A stretch of 64,000 nucleotides of DNA from Enterobacteriaceae bacterium RIT691 (lineage in GTDB: Bacteria > Pseudomonadota > Gammaproteobacteria > Enterobacterales > Enterobacteriaceae): assembly GCA_009668205.1 (NCBI GenBank), contig WJYM01000006.1:124001-188000 (forward strand), in the 5' to 3' direction. The notes beneath the pieces were generated by a model, which ran no database searches, had not been told where the DNA came from, and worked only from the letters and a program-made list of their open reading frames with translations. Below, one piece after another: positions 51,743 to 59,994 of the stretch (position 1 is its first letter; each line of letters begins with the position of its first letter). The position numbers and the translations under genes were made by a program.

Positions 51743-52933
51743 ATGAATAAATCATTGATTGTTATCTTTACAACAATCTGTCTCGATGCGATAGGCATCG
51801 GGCTCATTATCCCTATCCTGCCGCGGCTGCTGGAAAATATTGTCCATGTCAGTAATGTCGCGCCTTATATGGGAATTATGACGGCGCTGTATGCCGTTAT
51901 GCAGTTTGTTTTTGCGCCGGTGCTTGGCGCATTGAGCGATTCACACGGACGCCGTCCCGTTCTTCTGCTTTCGCTGGCAGGCTCGGCGATTAACTACCTG
52001 ATTCTGGCTTTTGCTCCACAGCTGTGGATCCTGTTTATTGGCCGCGCCATTGCCGGGCTGACCAGCGCGAACATGTCCGTTGCCACTGCCTACCTCACCG
52101 ATATTTCACGACCTGAACAGCGCGCCCGTCGTTTTGGGCTGTTTAACGCCATGTTCGGACTGGGCTTTATCATTGGCCCGGTGCTGGGCGGTGTTCTTGG
52201 GGATATCTGGGTTCGGCTGCCCTTTCTTGCCGCCGCGATTTTGACGGCCATTAATCTTCTGCTGGCCTTGTTTGTATTACCGGAATCCCGGGTTGCCACC
52301 CACCGCCAACTGCAGCGCTCTGCCTTCAATCCGCTAAAACCGCTGCGCTGGGCGCTGTCGATGAAGCATCTGCTGCCGTTGGTGCTGGTTTTCTTCATCT
52401 TAAGCGGCATTGGTGAAGTCTATGGCATCTGCTGGGCATTGTGGGGCACCGACACGTTCCAATGGAATGGGCTGTGGATTGGCCTGTCGCTCTGCGCCTT
52501 TGGCGTTTGCCAGTCGCTGGTGCAGGCGTTTTTACCCGGCCCCGCCGCGCGTCTTTTTGGTGAACGGGGTGCGGTGTTGGTTGGGGTGGCGTGTTCGTGC
52601 GTAGCGCTTACGCTGCTGGCCTTTACGCAGCAGAGTTGGGTCGTCTTTGCCATTATGCCGTTGTTTGCGCTGGGCGGCATTGGCACGCCCGCGCTGCAGG
52701 CGCTGGCGACGCGTCAGGTGGATGCCCACCGTCAGGGACAATTTCAGGGCGTGCTTGGCTCAGCGATAAGCCTGGCGTCGATCATCGCGCCGTTGGGGTT
52801 CTCCGGCGTTTACTCTCTGGTGCAGCAAAGCTGGCCTGGTGCTATCTGGCTCTCGGTGGTGGCGGTTTATGTGTTAGCCGTGCCGCTGGTTATTCTGGGT
52901 ACGCGTCGCACTCAACACGCTGAAACGGCTTAA
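51743..52933 (+). CDS. TetA-like MFS drug exporter
   Basis: 396 residues, 12 helices. It resembles TetA efflux pumps in CLDAIGIGLIIPILPRLL, the loop 2-3 motif GALSDSHGRRPVLL, GRAIAGLTSANMSVATAYLTDI, the helix 5 GPVLGG and the mid-loop ESR region. Residues differ enough from TetA classes that tetracycline should not be assumed as substrate. It is followed after 18 bases by a TetR gene and preceded by an inverted-repeat operator, so the two form an autoregulated efflux unit. The TetR gene lies downstream on the same strand, not divergent as in tet operons. Confidence 0.87.
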   Translation: MNKSLIVIFTTICLDAIGIGLIIPILPRLLENIVHVSNVAPYMGIMTALYAVMQFVFAPVLGALSDSHGRRPVLLLSLAGSAINYLILAFAPQLWILFIGRAIAGLTSANMSVATAYLTDISRPEQRARRFGLFNAMFGLGFIIGPVLGGVLGDIWVRLPFLAAAILTAINLLLALFVLPESRVATHRQLQRSAFNPLKPLRWALSMKHLLPLVLVFFILSGIGEVYGICWALWGTDTFQWNGLWIGLSLCAFGVCQSLVQAFLPGPAARLFGERGAVLVGVACSCVALTLLAFTQQSWVVFAIMPLFALGGIGTPALQALATRQVDAHRQGQFQGVLGSAISLASIIAPLGFSGVYSLVQQSWPGAIWLSVVAVYVLAVPLVILGTRRTQHAETA

Positions 52934-52951
52934 TAAAGACAGGAGTTTGGT

Positions 52952-53590
52952 ATGTCACAACCGCAGGATCGTCGCTCAAGAAAGCGGCTGGAAACACGCC
53001 GGAATATCTCTTATGCGGCGACGGCACTGTTTGCGGAAAAAGGGTTTGATAACGTCACCATCGATGAAATTGCCACTGCAGCAGATGTCGGACGAATGAC
53101 GGTTTTTAACCACTTTCCGCGCAAAGAAGATATGTTTTTCGACCGCGATGAGGAAATTCGTGAAACCTTATGCCAGGCGTTGCGGGCGCGTCATGAGGGG
53201 GTGTCACCGATTGAGGCGCTGCGCCTGTTAGCCCATCAGCTGATTGCCGAAGAACGCCCTTTTCTGGAATTTTCTGCCGCCAGCCAGGATTTCATCACGA
53301 TTATTCAGAACAGCGAGACGCTCAAAGCACGTGCCAGACAGATTCGGGACGAAGTCGCCAACAGCCTGGCCACAGAACTGGCGCAGAATGCCGGTTTTCA
53401 CGCGCCAGATGCCGATGCCCGACTGGCTGCCGCCCTGCTGCTCGCGTCCTGGAGCGTGGCGTTGATCGCGGCGCACGATGTTTATCGTCAAACGGCGCAG
53501 CGTCCTGCCGCCATTAGCACCTTCTTAACGACGATCGACAAAGCGGCAAACGGGCAGAAAGCGGCGCTTGCCGGCACGGTTTACGCCTGA
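52952..53590 (+). CDS. TetR/AcrR-family repressor of the efflux gene
   Basis: 212 residues. The N-terminal HTH (about 10-62) reads ISYAATALFAEKGFDNVTIDEIATAADVGRMTVFNHFPRKEDMFFDR in pattern, canonical for TetR. The C-terminal helical ligand domain is unassigned. AGGAG precedes the ATG. It is co-directional with the MFS gene and probably represses the shared promoter at 51688-51717. It converges on the Rrf2 gene with a one-base gap. Confidence 0.92.
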   Translation: MSQPQDRRSRKRLETRRNISYAATALFAEKGFDNVTIDEIATAADVGRMTVFNHFPRKEDMFFDRDEEIRETLCQALRARHEGVSPIEALRLLAHQLIAEERPFLEFSAASQDFITIIQNSETLKARARQIRDEVANSLATELAQNAGFHAPDADARLAAALLLASWSVALIAAHDVYRQTAQRPAAISTFLTTIDKAANGQKAALAGTVYA

Positions 53591-53591
53591 G

Positions 53592-54029
53592 TTATTCGGG
53601 TAAGTCCTGCGTTACGCGTTGTTCAAAACGCTCCGCAAGACTTGCCAGCGTTATCTCTTTGAAGCGCGACAGCAGCTTTTGCTCTGCTTCCGCCAGCACA
53701 CTCCCCAGTTCCTCATTGACCGCCGCTTCAACGGCACAATGGGGAGCTTCATCACCGCGGCCAATGGCAAAAAGCTGATTTATCCCGACCCCCTGATATA
53801 TATCCAGTAGTGTAATGTCATTCAGATCACGGCAGATGCGCCACCCGCCGTGATGCCCTTTCTCCGAAGCCACAAAGCCCGCATCGCGCAGGCCGGCAAG
53901 CGTGCGCCGAACCACGGCACTGTTGGTTCCCAGCATCAATGCGATTTGTTCTGAAGTGAAGGCTTCATGATTACGCGCCATGTGCAGCAGCACATGCAGC
54001 ATGCGTGAGAGTTTATTGTCCTGACGCAT
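53592..54029 (-). CDS. Rrf2-family transcriptional regulator
   Basis: 145 residues. The winged-helix domain with FTSEQIALMLGTNSAVVRRTLAGLRDAGFVASEKGHHGGWRICRDLNDITLLDIYQGVG is typical of Rrf2. The three-cysteine Fe-S cluster pattern of IscR is absent (only Cys in WRICRD and PHCAVE), so it belongs with YwnA-type, cluster-free members. AAGGAAGA precedes the ATG. It is divergent from a methyltransferase gene, with a perfect inverted repeat between them that is its probable binding site. Confidence 0.9.
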   Translation of the reverse strand: MRQDNKLSRMLHVLLHMARNHEAFTSEQIALMLGTNSAVVRRTLAGLRDAGFVASEKGHHGGWRICRDLNDITLLDIYQGVGINQLFAIGRGDEAPHCAVEAAVNEELGSVLAEAEQKLLSRFKEITLASLAERFEQRVTQDLPE

Positions 54030-54054
54030 CGCGTCTTCCTTTCCGGGGGAGGTA

Positions 54055-54083
54055 TTTCATGTATCTTACAATGATACATGAAA
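54055..54083. promoter_or_regulatory. Rrf2-type operator
   Basis: TTTCATGTATC and GATACATGAAA are perfect 11-base arms around TTACAAT. A third half-site, TTACATGAAAT, occurs close to the methyltransferase start (about 54116-54126). It lies in the divergent interval and is the probable site of autoregulation and control of the methyltransferase gene. Confidence 0.78.
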
Positions 54084-54152
54084 TTGACAAGGGAGGAACT
54101 CATGTGATTCTATAAGTTACATGAAATCCCCCTTCTTTTTGAGGAAAGCACC

Positions 54153-54773
54153 ATGAGTGAATCAACAACATCAGAACAATTTTGGGAAAGCCGCTATGCA
54201 GGCGCCTCACCGCTCTCGAGTGGCAAGCCCGGCACCGTGCTGGTGCGCTTTGCCGAACACCTGAAACCAGGCCGTGCTCTGGAATTGGGCTGTGCTCGCG
54301 GCGATGACGCCGTCTGGTTGGCAACGCGCGGTTGGAACGTGGTGGCCGTCGACGTCTCACACCAGGTCCTTGGCTATGCCGCCGACAATGCCCGCCGTCA
54401 TGCAGTGGCAGAAAAAATCACCTTTGAACAGCACGATCTTTCACAAACGTTTCCTGATGGCGAATATAATCTCGTTACCGCCTCGTTTCTTGAATCACCC
54501 GTCGAATTTGGCCGTTCTTCGGTCCTGAAAACGGCGGCAGGCCGTGTAAAATCAGGGGGTTTGCTGTTGATTACCTCGCACGGCTCTGCGGCATCCTGGT
54601 CCGATCATCGCCCTTCTCCCTTCCCCACACCTGACGAAGCCTGTGCCGATCTGCGGCTGAACGCCGACGCGTGGCAACCCCTTTTTGTCGGAAATATTGA
54701 ACGCCTGGCGCGCGGACCGAACGGTGAAACCGGTAACATTCTGGATACCGTGATTGCCCTGCACAGGCTTTAA
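54153..54773 (+). CDS. Class I SAM-dependent methyltransferase controlled by Rrf2
   Basis: 206 residues. It begins with EQFWESRYAGASPLSSGKPGTVLV. Motif I is ALELGCARGDDAVWLA (about 46-60), then VVAVDVSHQVLGYAADNARRH and a post-I acidic residue. The beginning resembles tellurite/thiopurine-type (TehB/TPMT-like) methyltransferases, which detoxify small electrophiles or metalloids. That role is suggested, not shown. It diverges from the Rrf2 gene, which with the operator between them implies inducible detoxification. Confidence 0.85.
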   Translation: MSESTTSEQFWESRYAGASPLSSGKPGTVLVRFAEHLKPGRALELGCARGDDAVWLATRGWNVVAVDVSHQVLGYAADNARRHAVAEKITFEQHDLSQTFPDGEYNLVTASFLESPVEFGRSSVLKTAAGRVKSGGLLLITSHGSAASWSDHRPSPFPTPDEACADLRLNADAWQPLFVGNIERLARGPNGETGNILDTVIALHRL

Positions 54774-55101
54774 ACCGGCCTCTTGTGGCAAACCAACAAA
54801 GTCAACACAGTTATTTATCATTATATTTACTTTTAGAGGCGCATCATACTTCTGACAAATAGCCTGATGCGCCTTATATGCGCTAAATATGCACAATTCC
54901 GGCCCGGAAAGGCGCGTTCATGCCCCCTTTATGCAAATAGTTATTCAGTCAGCCTGTTAAATATTACTTCCACTCCTCGCCTTTTCTGCGCTTCGTCGGA
55001 TGCGAAATTTTAAAAAAGTGTTAAATTTGTACTCACATAGTGACTAACACTATGCTCCACGGCTAATTAAGAACATATTACTTACAAGACTAAGGTTCAT
55101 C
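54774..55101 (+). promoter_or_regulatory. Leader and promoter interval before the glutamate dehydrogenase gene
   Basis: 328 bases with no gene. It contains a possible hairpin terminator for the upstream methyltransferase, GGCGCATC (54838-54845) with GATGCGCC (54866-54873) and a long loop, then AT-rich sequence. A perfect palindrome CATAGTG-ACTAA-CACTATG lies at 55036-55054. Confidence 0.45.
55036..55054. promoter_or_regulatory. Palindrome upstream of the glutamate dehydrogenase gene
   Basis: CATAGTG and CACTATG, perfect seven-base arms around ACTAA, end 47 bases before the start codon. The size and place suit a repressor or activator site, protein unknown. Confidence 0.5.
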
Positions 55102-56376
55102 ATGGATAAGTTATCTTACGCATCAGATAGCAAGACATCTGCCTGGAACACCTACCTGCAACAAATCGAGCGAGTGGCCCCTTACCTTGGCGAACTGTCC
55201 CGTTGGGTCGACACCCTTCGCCATCCGAAACGCGCGCTGATCGTGGATATCCCGGTACAAATGGATGACGGCACTATCTGCCATTTCGAGGGCTATCGCG
55301 TGCAGCACAACCTTTCCCGTGGCCCGGGTAAAGGCGGCGTTCGTTATCATCCGGATGTCGATCTGAACGAAGTAATGGCGCTGTCTGCCTGGATGACCAT
55401 TAAGTGTGCGGCCCTGAACCTGCCTTACGGCGGTGCGAAAGGCGGCATTCGCGTTGACCCGTTTAAGTTGTCTGAAGGTGAGCTTGAGCGCCTGACACGT
55501 CGCTATACCAGCGAAATCGGCATCATCATCGGGCCACAAAAAGATATTCCGGCACCGGATGTGGGCACCAACGGTAAAGTGATGGCGTGGATGATGGATA
55601 CCTATTCCATGAACCATGGCACCACCATCACCGGCGTGGTCACCGGTAAGCCAATCCACCTCGGCGGCTCTCTGGGTCGCGAAAAAGCGACCGGTCGTGG
55701 TGTGTACATCAGCGGCCGTGAAGTTGCCCGCCGTGCCAATATTCAGGTTGAAGGGGCACGCGTTGCGGTTCAGGGCTTTGGTAACGTAGGTAGCGAAGCC
55801 GCGCGTCTGTTTGCTGGCGTCGGCGCGCACGTTGTGGCGATTCAGGACCACACCGCCACGCTGTATAACGCGACGGGGATCGATATGGATGCCCTCACCG
55901 CCTGGCAGACTGAACACAAGCAGATCGCCGGTTTCCCGGGTGCCGACACCATCGGTAGCGAAGCGTTCTGGGAAGTGGACATGGACATTCTGATCCCGGC
56001 GGCGCTGGAAGGTCAGATAACCCGTCAGCGTGCTGAAATGCTGAAGTGTAAGCTGGTGCTTGAAGGCGCTAACGGCCCGACCTATCCGGACGCCGATGAC
56101 GTGCTGGCCAGCCGTGGCATCATCGTCGTACCTGACGTGGTTTGTAATGCGGGTGGTGTTACCGTCAGCTACTTCGAATGGGTTCAGGACATGGCGAGCT
56201 TCTTCTGGAGCGAAGAAGAGATCAACGCCCGTATGGACAAGATCATGACGGATGCGATGGTTCACGTCTGGGAAAAAGCGGCAGAGAAAACCTGCTCGCT
56301 GCGTACCGCGGCGTATATCGTGGCCTGTGAGCGCATTCTGCTCGCCCGTAAAGATCGTGGTATCTATCCGGGCTGA
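55102..56376 (+). CDS. Catabolic-type glutamate dehydrogenase (Glu/Leu/Phe/Val family)
   Basis: 424 residues. It deaminates glutamate to 2-oxoglutarate and ammonia. Length and sequence place it with the RocG/GudB-type enzymes, not with the 447-residue NADP enzyme GdhA of E. coli. The substrate site is in [11 protein letters not shown], with catalytic Lys113 in [11 protein letters not shown], and PAPDVGTNG follows. The dinucleotide motif GFGNVGS is near 225, and [16 protein letters not shown] follows. This suggests a second, catabolic enzyme serving amino-acid breakdown. It has its own terminator, and a palindromic site upstream implies separate regulation. Confidence 0.93.
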   Translation: MDKLSYASDSKTSAWNTYLQQIERVAPYLGELSRWVDTLRHPKRALIVDIPVQMDDGTICHFEGYRVQHNLSRGPGKGGVRYHPDVDLNEVMALSAWMTIKCAALNLPYGGAKGGIRVDPFKLSEGELERLTRRYTSEIGIIIGPQKDIPAPDVGTNGKVMAWMMDTYSMNHGTTITGVVTGKPIHLGGSLGREKATGRGVYISGREVARRANIQVEGARVAVQGFGNVGSEAARLFAGVGAHVVAIQDHTATLYNATGIDMDALTAWQTEHKQIAGFPGADTIGSEAFWEVDMDILIPAALEGQITRQRAEMLKCKLVLEGANGPTYPDADDVLASRGIIVVPDVVCNAGGVTVSYFEWVQDMASFFWSEEEINARMDKIMTDAMVHVWEKAAEKTCSLRTAAYIVACERILLARKDRGIYPG

Positions 56377-56405
56377 TAAGCCGGACGACCCCGTTTAATG
56401 TGAAT

Positions 56406-56434
56406 AAGGTGAGCCACAATGGCTCACCTTTTTT
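56406..56434 (+). terminator. Terminator after the glutamate dehydrogenase gene
   Basis: AAGGTGAGCCA and TGGCTCACCTT form a perfect 11-pair stem with a CAA loop, followed by TTTT. It also directly follows the stop of the convergent acyltransferase gene and probably serves both. Confidence 0.93.
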
Positions 56435-56435
56435 G

Positions 56436-57053
56436 TTATTGGCCGTACTTTTCGCAAAACCGGGCAATATCGTCCTGCTGAAAATCCGCCAGACGCGCAA
56501 TAAGGGTGTCGAGCGGCCACTCCCACCAGGCAATGCGTTGCAGCTGCTGGACAATCGGCTGAGGAAACCGCTGGCGCAGAACTTTCGCCGGCACCCCGCC
56601 CACTATGCTGTACGGTGCCACATCTTTGGTGACCACGGCGCCCGCCGCCAGGACGGCACCATCACCGACGGTCACGCCCGGCAGTACAATGACCCCATGC
56701 CCAATCCAGACATCGTTGCCGACAGCCACCCGATCGTCGCGACGCCGCGAGAAAAACGCATGATCGCGGGACGCCGCCACGGAATAGTATTCCGGGCAAT
56801 AGGTGAAGCGGTGCTGAGAAGCCCGTTCCATCGGGTGATTAGGCGCGCCAATCCTGACGTTGTTGGCTATTGCGACAAAACGGCCAATGTCGGCATCGGC
56901 AATCGTGCAGTATTCGCCCGCATAGGAGAAGTCCCCTAGCGTCGTATATTCCATCACGCTGTGCGCCAGAATTTCGCACTGCTGGCCAATCCGGCATTCG
57001 CGCAAACGCACGCTGCTCTCGATAAAGGTTTCGGCAAGTTTTACTGTTTTCAT
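56436..57053 (-). CDS. Left-handed beta-helix (hexapeptide) acyltransferase, phosphonate-associated type
   Basis: 205 residues of the DapH/DapD/GlmU-related hexapeptide-repeat superfamily, with repeats such as [48 protein letters not shown]. The insert [24 protein letters not shown] resembles the group annotated as phosphonate-metabolism transferases, but no phn genes are in the window. It could acetylate a small hydroxyl or amino compound, as xenobiotic acetyltransferases of this fold do. GGAG lies upstream of the ATG. Substrate unknown. Confidence 0.82.
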   Translation of the reverse strand: MKTVKLAETFIESSVRLRECRIGQQCEILAHSVMEYTTLGDFSYAGEYCTIADADIGRFVAIANNVRIGAPNHPMERASQHRFTYCPEYYSVAASRDHAFFSRRRDDRVAVGNDVWIGHGVIVLPGVTVGDGAVLAAGAVVTKDVAPYSIVGGVPAKVLRQRFPQPIVQQLQRIAWWEWPLDTLIARLADFQQDDIARFCEKYGQ

Positions 57054-57125
57054 GCTCAGTCACTCCGTTAACAAATGCAGACACTGTATGGCGCTTTTGT
57101 TAACGGAGCATGACGCTGAAAAGGT

Positions 57126-57437
57126 TTACTCTTCGTCTACATCGACATGCACGGAGACACCGGCTTGTTTTGCGTTCATCGTCAGGATCTTCTGTGCCAG
57201 CGCCAGATCCCCTGCGTGCAATTCTGCAAACAGGCGATCATGCACTACGGCCTTCAGGAAGGTGGCATTAGCGGGCGAATGCGCCGTAAACGTAATTCCC
57301 GCCGCGGCGAAGTCAGCGTTAGCTTTTGCTTCGGTTTGATTTATCGTGCTGATAACCTCTGCATACAACTCATCGAGATACTTGAAAATTTTGTCCGTCA
57401 TGTAACGTTCTTGTTCTTTGGTGAATTGTTGTTCCAC
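57126..57437 (-). CDS. Conserved hypothetical small soluble protein
   Basis: 103 acidic residues without signal or membrane segment. The N-terminal half is helical (FTKEQERYMTDKIFKYLDELYAEVISTINQTEAKANADFAAAG). AGGAG stands eight bases before a GTG start at 57437. I recognise no domain. It may be a helical stress or regulatory protein, but nothing in the neighbourhood tells. Codon use is like the neighbouring genes, supporting a real gene. Confidence 0.68.
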   Translation of the reverse strand: MEQQFTKEQERYMTDKIFKYLDELYAEVISTINQTEAKANADFAAAGITFTAHSPANATFLKAVVHDRLFAELHAGDLALAQKILTMNAKQAGVSVHVDVDEE

Positions 57438-57542
57438 GAGAGTTCTCCTGCTTCTTTTCGCGTTTATTTACATAATCTAACCTGACTGAAAGCATAGCTG
57501 CGCTAAGCTCTACTTCGTCTAAACAATGCTTAAGGAGTGAAA

Positions 57543-58304
57543 ATGGCCGACTGGAATCCCTCCCTGTACCTGCAGTTTGCGTCCGAACGAACCCGTCCTG
57601 CGGCTGAGCTGGTTGCCCGTATTGCAAAACCTAACGCGAAACACATTGCCGATTTGGGCTGCGGCCCCGGTAACAGCACGGAATTGTTACGCGCCGCGTG
57701 GCCCGATGCCATTATCACGGGCGTCGATAATTCCCCGGCAATGCTGGAAAAAGCGCAAAAAGCCCTGCCGGATTGCCAGTTTGAACACGCTGACATCAGC
57801 CAATGGCAACCGCAACACCCGCTGGATGTGCTGTATGCCAACGCCTCGTTGCAGTGGATAGGCGAACATCCGACGCTGTTCCCGCACCTTGCCTCTTTGT
57901 TGGCAGACGACGGTGTGCTGGCGGTGCAAATGCCGGATAACTGGCAGGAACCATCTCATGCGTCAATGCGCCAGGCCGCCAGTGAGCTCGGCCACCCGTC
58001 CCGTGGACGCGTGCCGCTGCAAAGCATTCAAACGTATTATGATTTATTGACCGACAGTGGCTGTGAGGTAGATATCTGGCGGACGACTTATTTTCATCCG
58101 ATGGCGTCGCACCAGGCTATCGTTGATTGGCTAAGCGCCACCGGGCTGAGACCCTATCTGCAGGATTTGGACAGCGTTAGCCAGCAGGCCTTTTTACACC
58201 GTTATCTGCAACTGCTGGAAGAGCACTATCCTCGTCAGCATAACGGGCAGATCCTGCTGGCATTCCCACGCCTGTTTATTGTGGCGCGACGTTCTACCAG
58301 CTAA
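57543..58304 (+). CDS. tam: Trans-aconitate 2-methyltransferase Tam
   Basis: 253 residues matching E. coli Tam throughout. It uses SAM to methylate trans-aconitate, a spontaneous by-product that inhibits aconitase. [19 protein letters not shown] is the family start. Motif I is [12 protein letters not shown] (about 34-45), then [12 protein letters not shown]. The substrate region [15 protein letters not shown] and the end [14 protein letters not shown] are as in E. coli. AAGGAG precedes the ATG at 57543. The gene order tam, yneE, uxaB is kept from E. coli. Confidence 0.95.
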   Translation: MADWNPSLYLQFASERTRPAAELVARIAKPNAKHIADLGCGPGNSTELLRAAWPDAIITGVDNSPAMLEKAQKALPDCQFEHADISQWQPQHPLDVLYANASLQWIGEHPTLFPHLASLLADDGVLAVQMPDNWQEPSHASMRQAASELGHPSRGRVPLQSIQTYYDLLTDSGCEVDIWRTTYFHPMASHQAIVDWLSATGLRPYLQDLDSVSQQAFLHRYLQLLEEHYPRQHNGQILLAFPRLFIVARRSTS

Positions 58305-58392
58305 AGTCGCGGACGATTGAGAGATCCCAGGCCGTCGCAAAGAGTGAAACAAACACGATGATATGAACGGCGGCTTCTAATTTTTTTTCCAT
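58294..58392 (-). CDS. 32-residue small membrane protein ORF
   Basis: An ATG at 58392 with AGGAG upstream (8-base spacing) encodes [10 protein letters not shown], then [17 protein letters not shown], then RDFSW and TAG. It has a charged start and one hydrophobic helix, the plan of many enteric small membrane proteins. It overlaps the last 11 bases of tam on the opposite strand. No known family was recognised, so it rests on the ribosome-binding site and helix. Confidence 0.55.
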   Translation of the reverse strand: MEKKLEAAVHIIVFVSLFATAWDLSIVRDFSW

Positions 58393-58458
58393 AATCGTTC
58401 TCCTGATGGCAAATTCCCTGATTCTGAGGAAATATTACTGATTTTCTGCGCCTCAGGG

Positions 58459-58899
58459 TTACAGATTCATCCGATAACGCACGTAGTCCTCCACCGGCGT
58501 AAACTGGTCATACAGCTTACGCGCCGGATTTCCCGTCGCCGTGTGCCAGTAAAGCCGTGACCAGCCCTTCTCTTTGCCCTCATCGACCAGCGCCTGGATC
58601 AGCTGGCGAGCGATCCCTTTACCGCGCTGTGATTCGGCAACAAACAGGTCTTCGAGATAGCAAATGGGGCTTGTCACCCAAGTCCCTTCATGCAGAACGC
58701 TGAGGGCAAAACCAACCACTTCACCGTCAACTTCCGCCACGCGGCCAAAGACAGACGAGGTGTCACTCAACATCCGCTGCCAGGTATTTTCGGTGACCTC
58801 ATCGCTGACGTCGCTCTGATAAAACTGGTTGTAGCCATCCCACAGCTGACGCCACTGCGCTTTATCTTTCGCCTGTACTTCTCGAATGATGAGATCCAT
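58459..58899 (-). CDS. GNAT-family N-acetyltransferase
   Basis: 146 residues from MDLIIREVQAKDKAQWRQLWDGYNQFY. The GNAT core VVGFALSVLHEGTWVTSPICYLEDLFVAESQRGKGIARQLIQAL has the acetyl-CoA loop motif RGKGIA. The C-terminal RLYWHTATGNPARKLYDQF is typical of the group that acetylates small amines or protein N-termini. The frame opens at 58929, but GAGGA before 58899 supports this start. It starts 11 bases after the yneE stop on the same strand. Substrate unknown. Confidence 0.88.
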   Translation of the reverse strand: MDLIIREVQAKDKAQWRQLWDGYNQFYQSDVSDEVTENTWQRMLSDTSSVFGRVAEVDGEVVGFALSVLHEGTWVTSPICYLEDLFVAESQRGKGIARQLIQALVDEGKEKGWSRLYWHTATGNPARKLYDQFTPVEDYVRYRMNL

Positions 58900-58910
58900 T
58901 ACCGGTATCC

Positions 58911-59825
58911 TCAGGTCAGTTGATAGCATTTATCGGGCACGATCCGCGCCGGGAGTTCGCGCTGATCGTTCATTTGCAGCAGATCGATTTCAATCGCGTT
59001 ACTGATTGCATCCAGCGGTAAATCATTATTCTCTATACCAAAAGGCTCTTCAAGCTCTTCGGCCAGCGTATCCAGCGAAATAAAGGTATAAGAGATAAGC
59101 ACGGAGATAAATGGCGTCATGTAGTGCAGGTCACCCACCAGGGCAAACGGCAGCATGATGCAGAACATATACACCGTGCGATGCAGGATCAGGGAATACG
59201 CAAACGGCACCGGCGTATTGGCAATGCGTTCACAGCCTGCCAGCACGCCGGACATATCATTCAGCCGGTTGCTGAGGCTCTGGAATAAAATATCCGACAG
59301 CGCCCCGTTGCGCCGCTGTTGTGCCAACCAGTTCCCCATCAGCAGCTGAATGCGGTTCGCCGGGGATTGCGCGGCCAGCACTTCCTGTAACTGCTCCGGC
59401 GTCAAATAGTGGGCTAATGTGTCCTGCTGCGGTAACCGGCGCAGCTGCATCCGCAGCGAATGCGCAAAGGCAATTTGCAACCGGACCAGCTCACTGACAT
59501 CCGTCCCTTCCGGGAGCATGATTTTGGCTTCCCTCAGCAACGAGCGAGAGGCGATCATCAGATGCCCCCACAGCAGACGCGCTTCGACATAACGCGCGTA
59601 GCAGGCGTTATTGCGAAAGCCAAGGAAAATAGCAATCGCCACGCCCAGAATGCTGAATGGCGCCACGGTCAGTTTGAAGCCGAGCGTGCTGTACCAGGGC
59701 AGCAGGCCGATCACAACCAGGGAAAGCAGAAAGTTTAACAGCAGGCGCGAGAAGATTTTCGACAACACCGACCCGTGCCAGACAAAAATACGGGTGAGCC
59801 AGTGTTCGTGAGGTCTGAGTATCAT
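58911..59825 (-). CDS. yneE: Bestrophin-family chloride channel-like protein YneE
   Basis: 304 residues closely following E. coli YneE, an inner-membrane protein of the bestrophin/UPF0187 family whose bacterial members form pentameric ion channels. It begins MILRPHEHWLTRIFVWHGSVLSKI. PFSILGVAIAIFLGFRNNACYARYVEARLLWG is the conserved pore region, and PFALVGDLHYMTPFISVLISYTFISLDTLAEELEEPFG and NDLPLDAISNAIEIDLLQM follow. Gene order with tam and uxaB is as in E. coli, with fic inserted between yneE and uxaB here. Confidence 0.94.
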   Translation of the reverse strand: MILRPHEHWLTRIFVWHGSVLSKIFSRLLLNFLLSLVVIGLLPWYSTLGFKLTVAPFSILGVAIAIFLGFRNNACYARYVEARLLWGHLMIASRSLLREAKIMLPEGTDVSELVRLQIAFAHSLRMQLRRLPQQDTLAHYLTPEQLQEVLAAQSPANRIQLLMGNWLAQQRRNGALSDILFQSLSNRLNDMSGVLAGCERIANTPVPFAYSLILHRTVYMFCIMLPFALVGDLHYMTPFISVLISYTFISLDTLAEELEEPFGIENNDLPLDAISNAIEIDLLQMNDQRELPARIVPDKCYQLT

Positions 59826-59942
59826 GAGTCTTTATCTGTGGAAGAAATGCCGCATTATTTAACGTGATCTAAATCACTCTTTCAAGTTTGTTGCGAAATT
59901 TCACTACATCATATTAACAATGCAAATTTTACTTCCCGCCCC

Positions 59943-59985
59943 ATTCGGCTCATAATGCGAGCCAATACTGATATTATTCGGCTCA
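59943..59985. promoter_or_regulatory. ATTCGGCTCA repeats upstream of fic
   Basis: ATTCGGCTCA at 59943-59952 and 59976-59985, with an inverted imperfect half CGAGCCAAT at 59958-59966. The second copy abuts the ribosome-binding site (AGAGG 59985-59989). The same decamer recurs after the gene, suggesting sites for the winged-helix domain of the Fic protein itself. Confidence 0.6.
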
Positions 59986-59994
59986 GAGGTGATG

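Noticed and set aside
51743..52933. Calling the exporter a tetracycline-resistance gene
   Set aside because: It shares the TetA fold and motifs but differs widely from known TetA classes, and its repressor arrangement also differs.
55123..56265. Long open frame (380 codons) antisense to the glutamate dehydrogenase gene
   Set aside because: It is a codon-bias shadow of the highly conserved plus-strand gene, shows no family likeness and has no ribosome-binding site.
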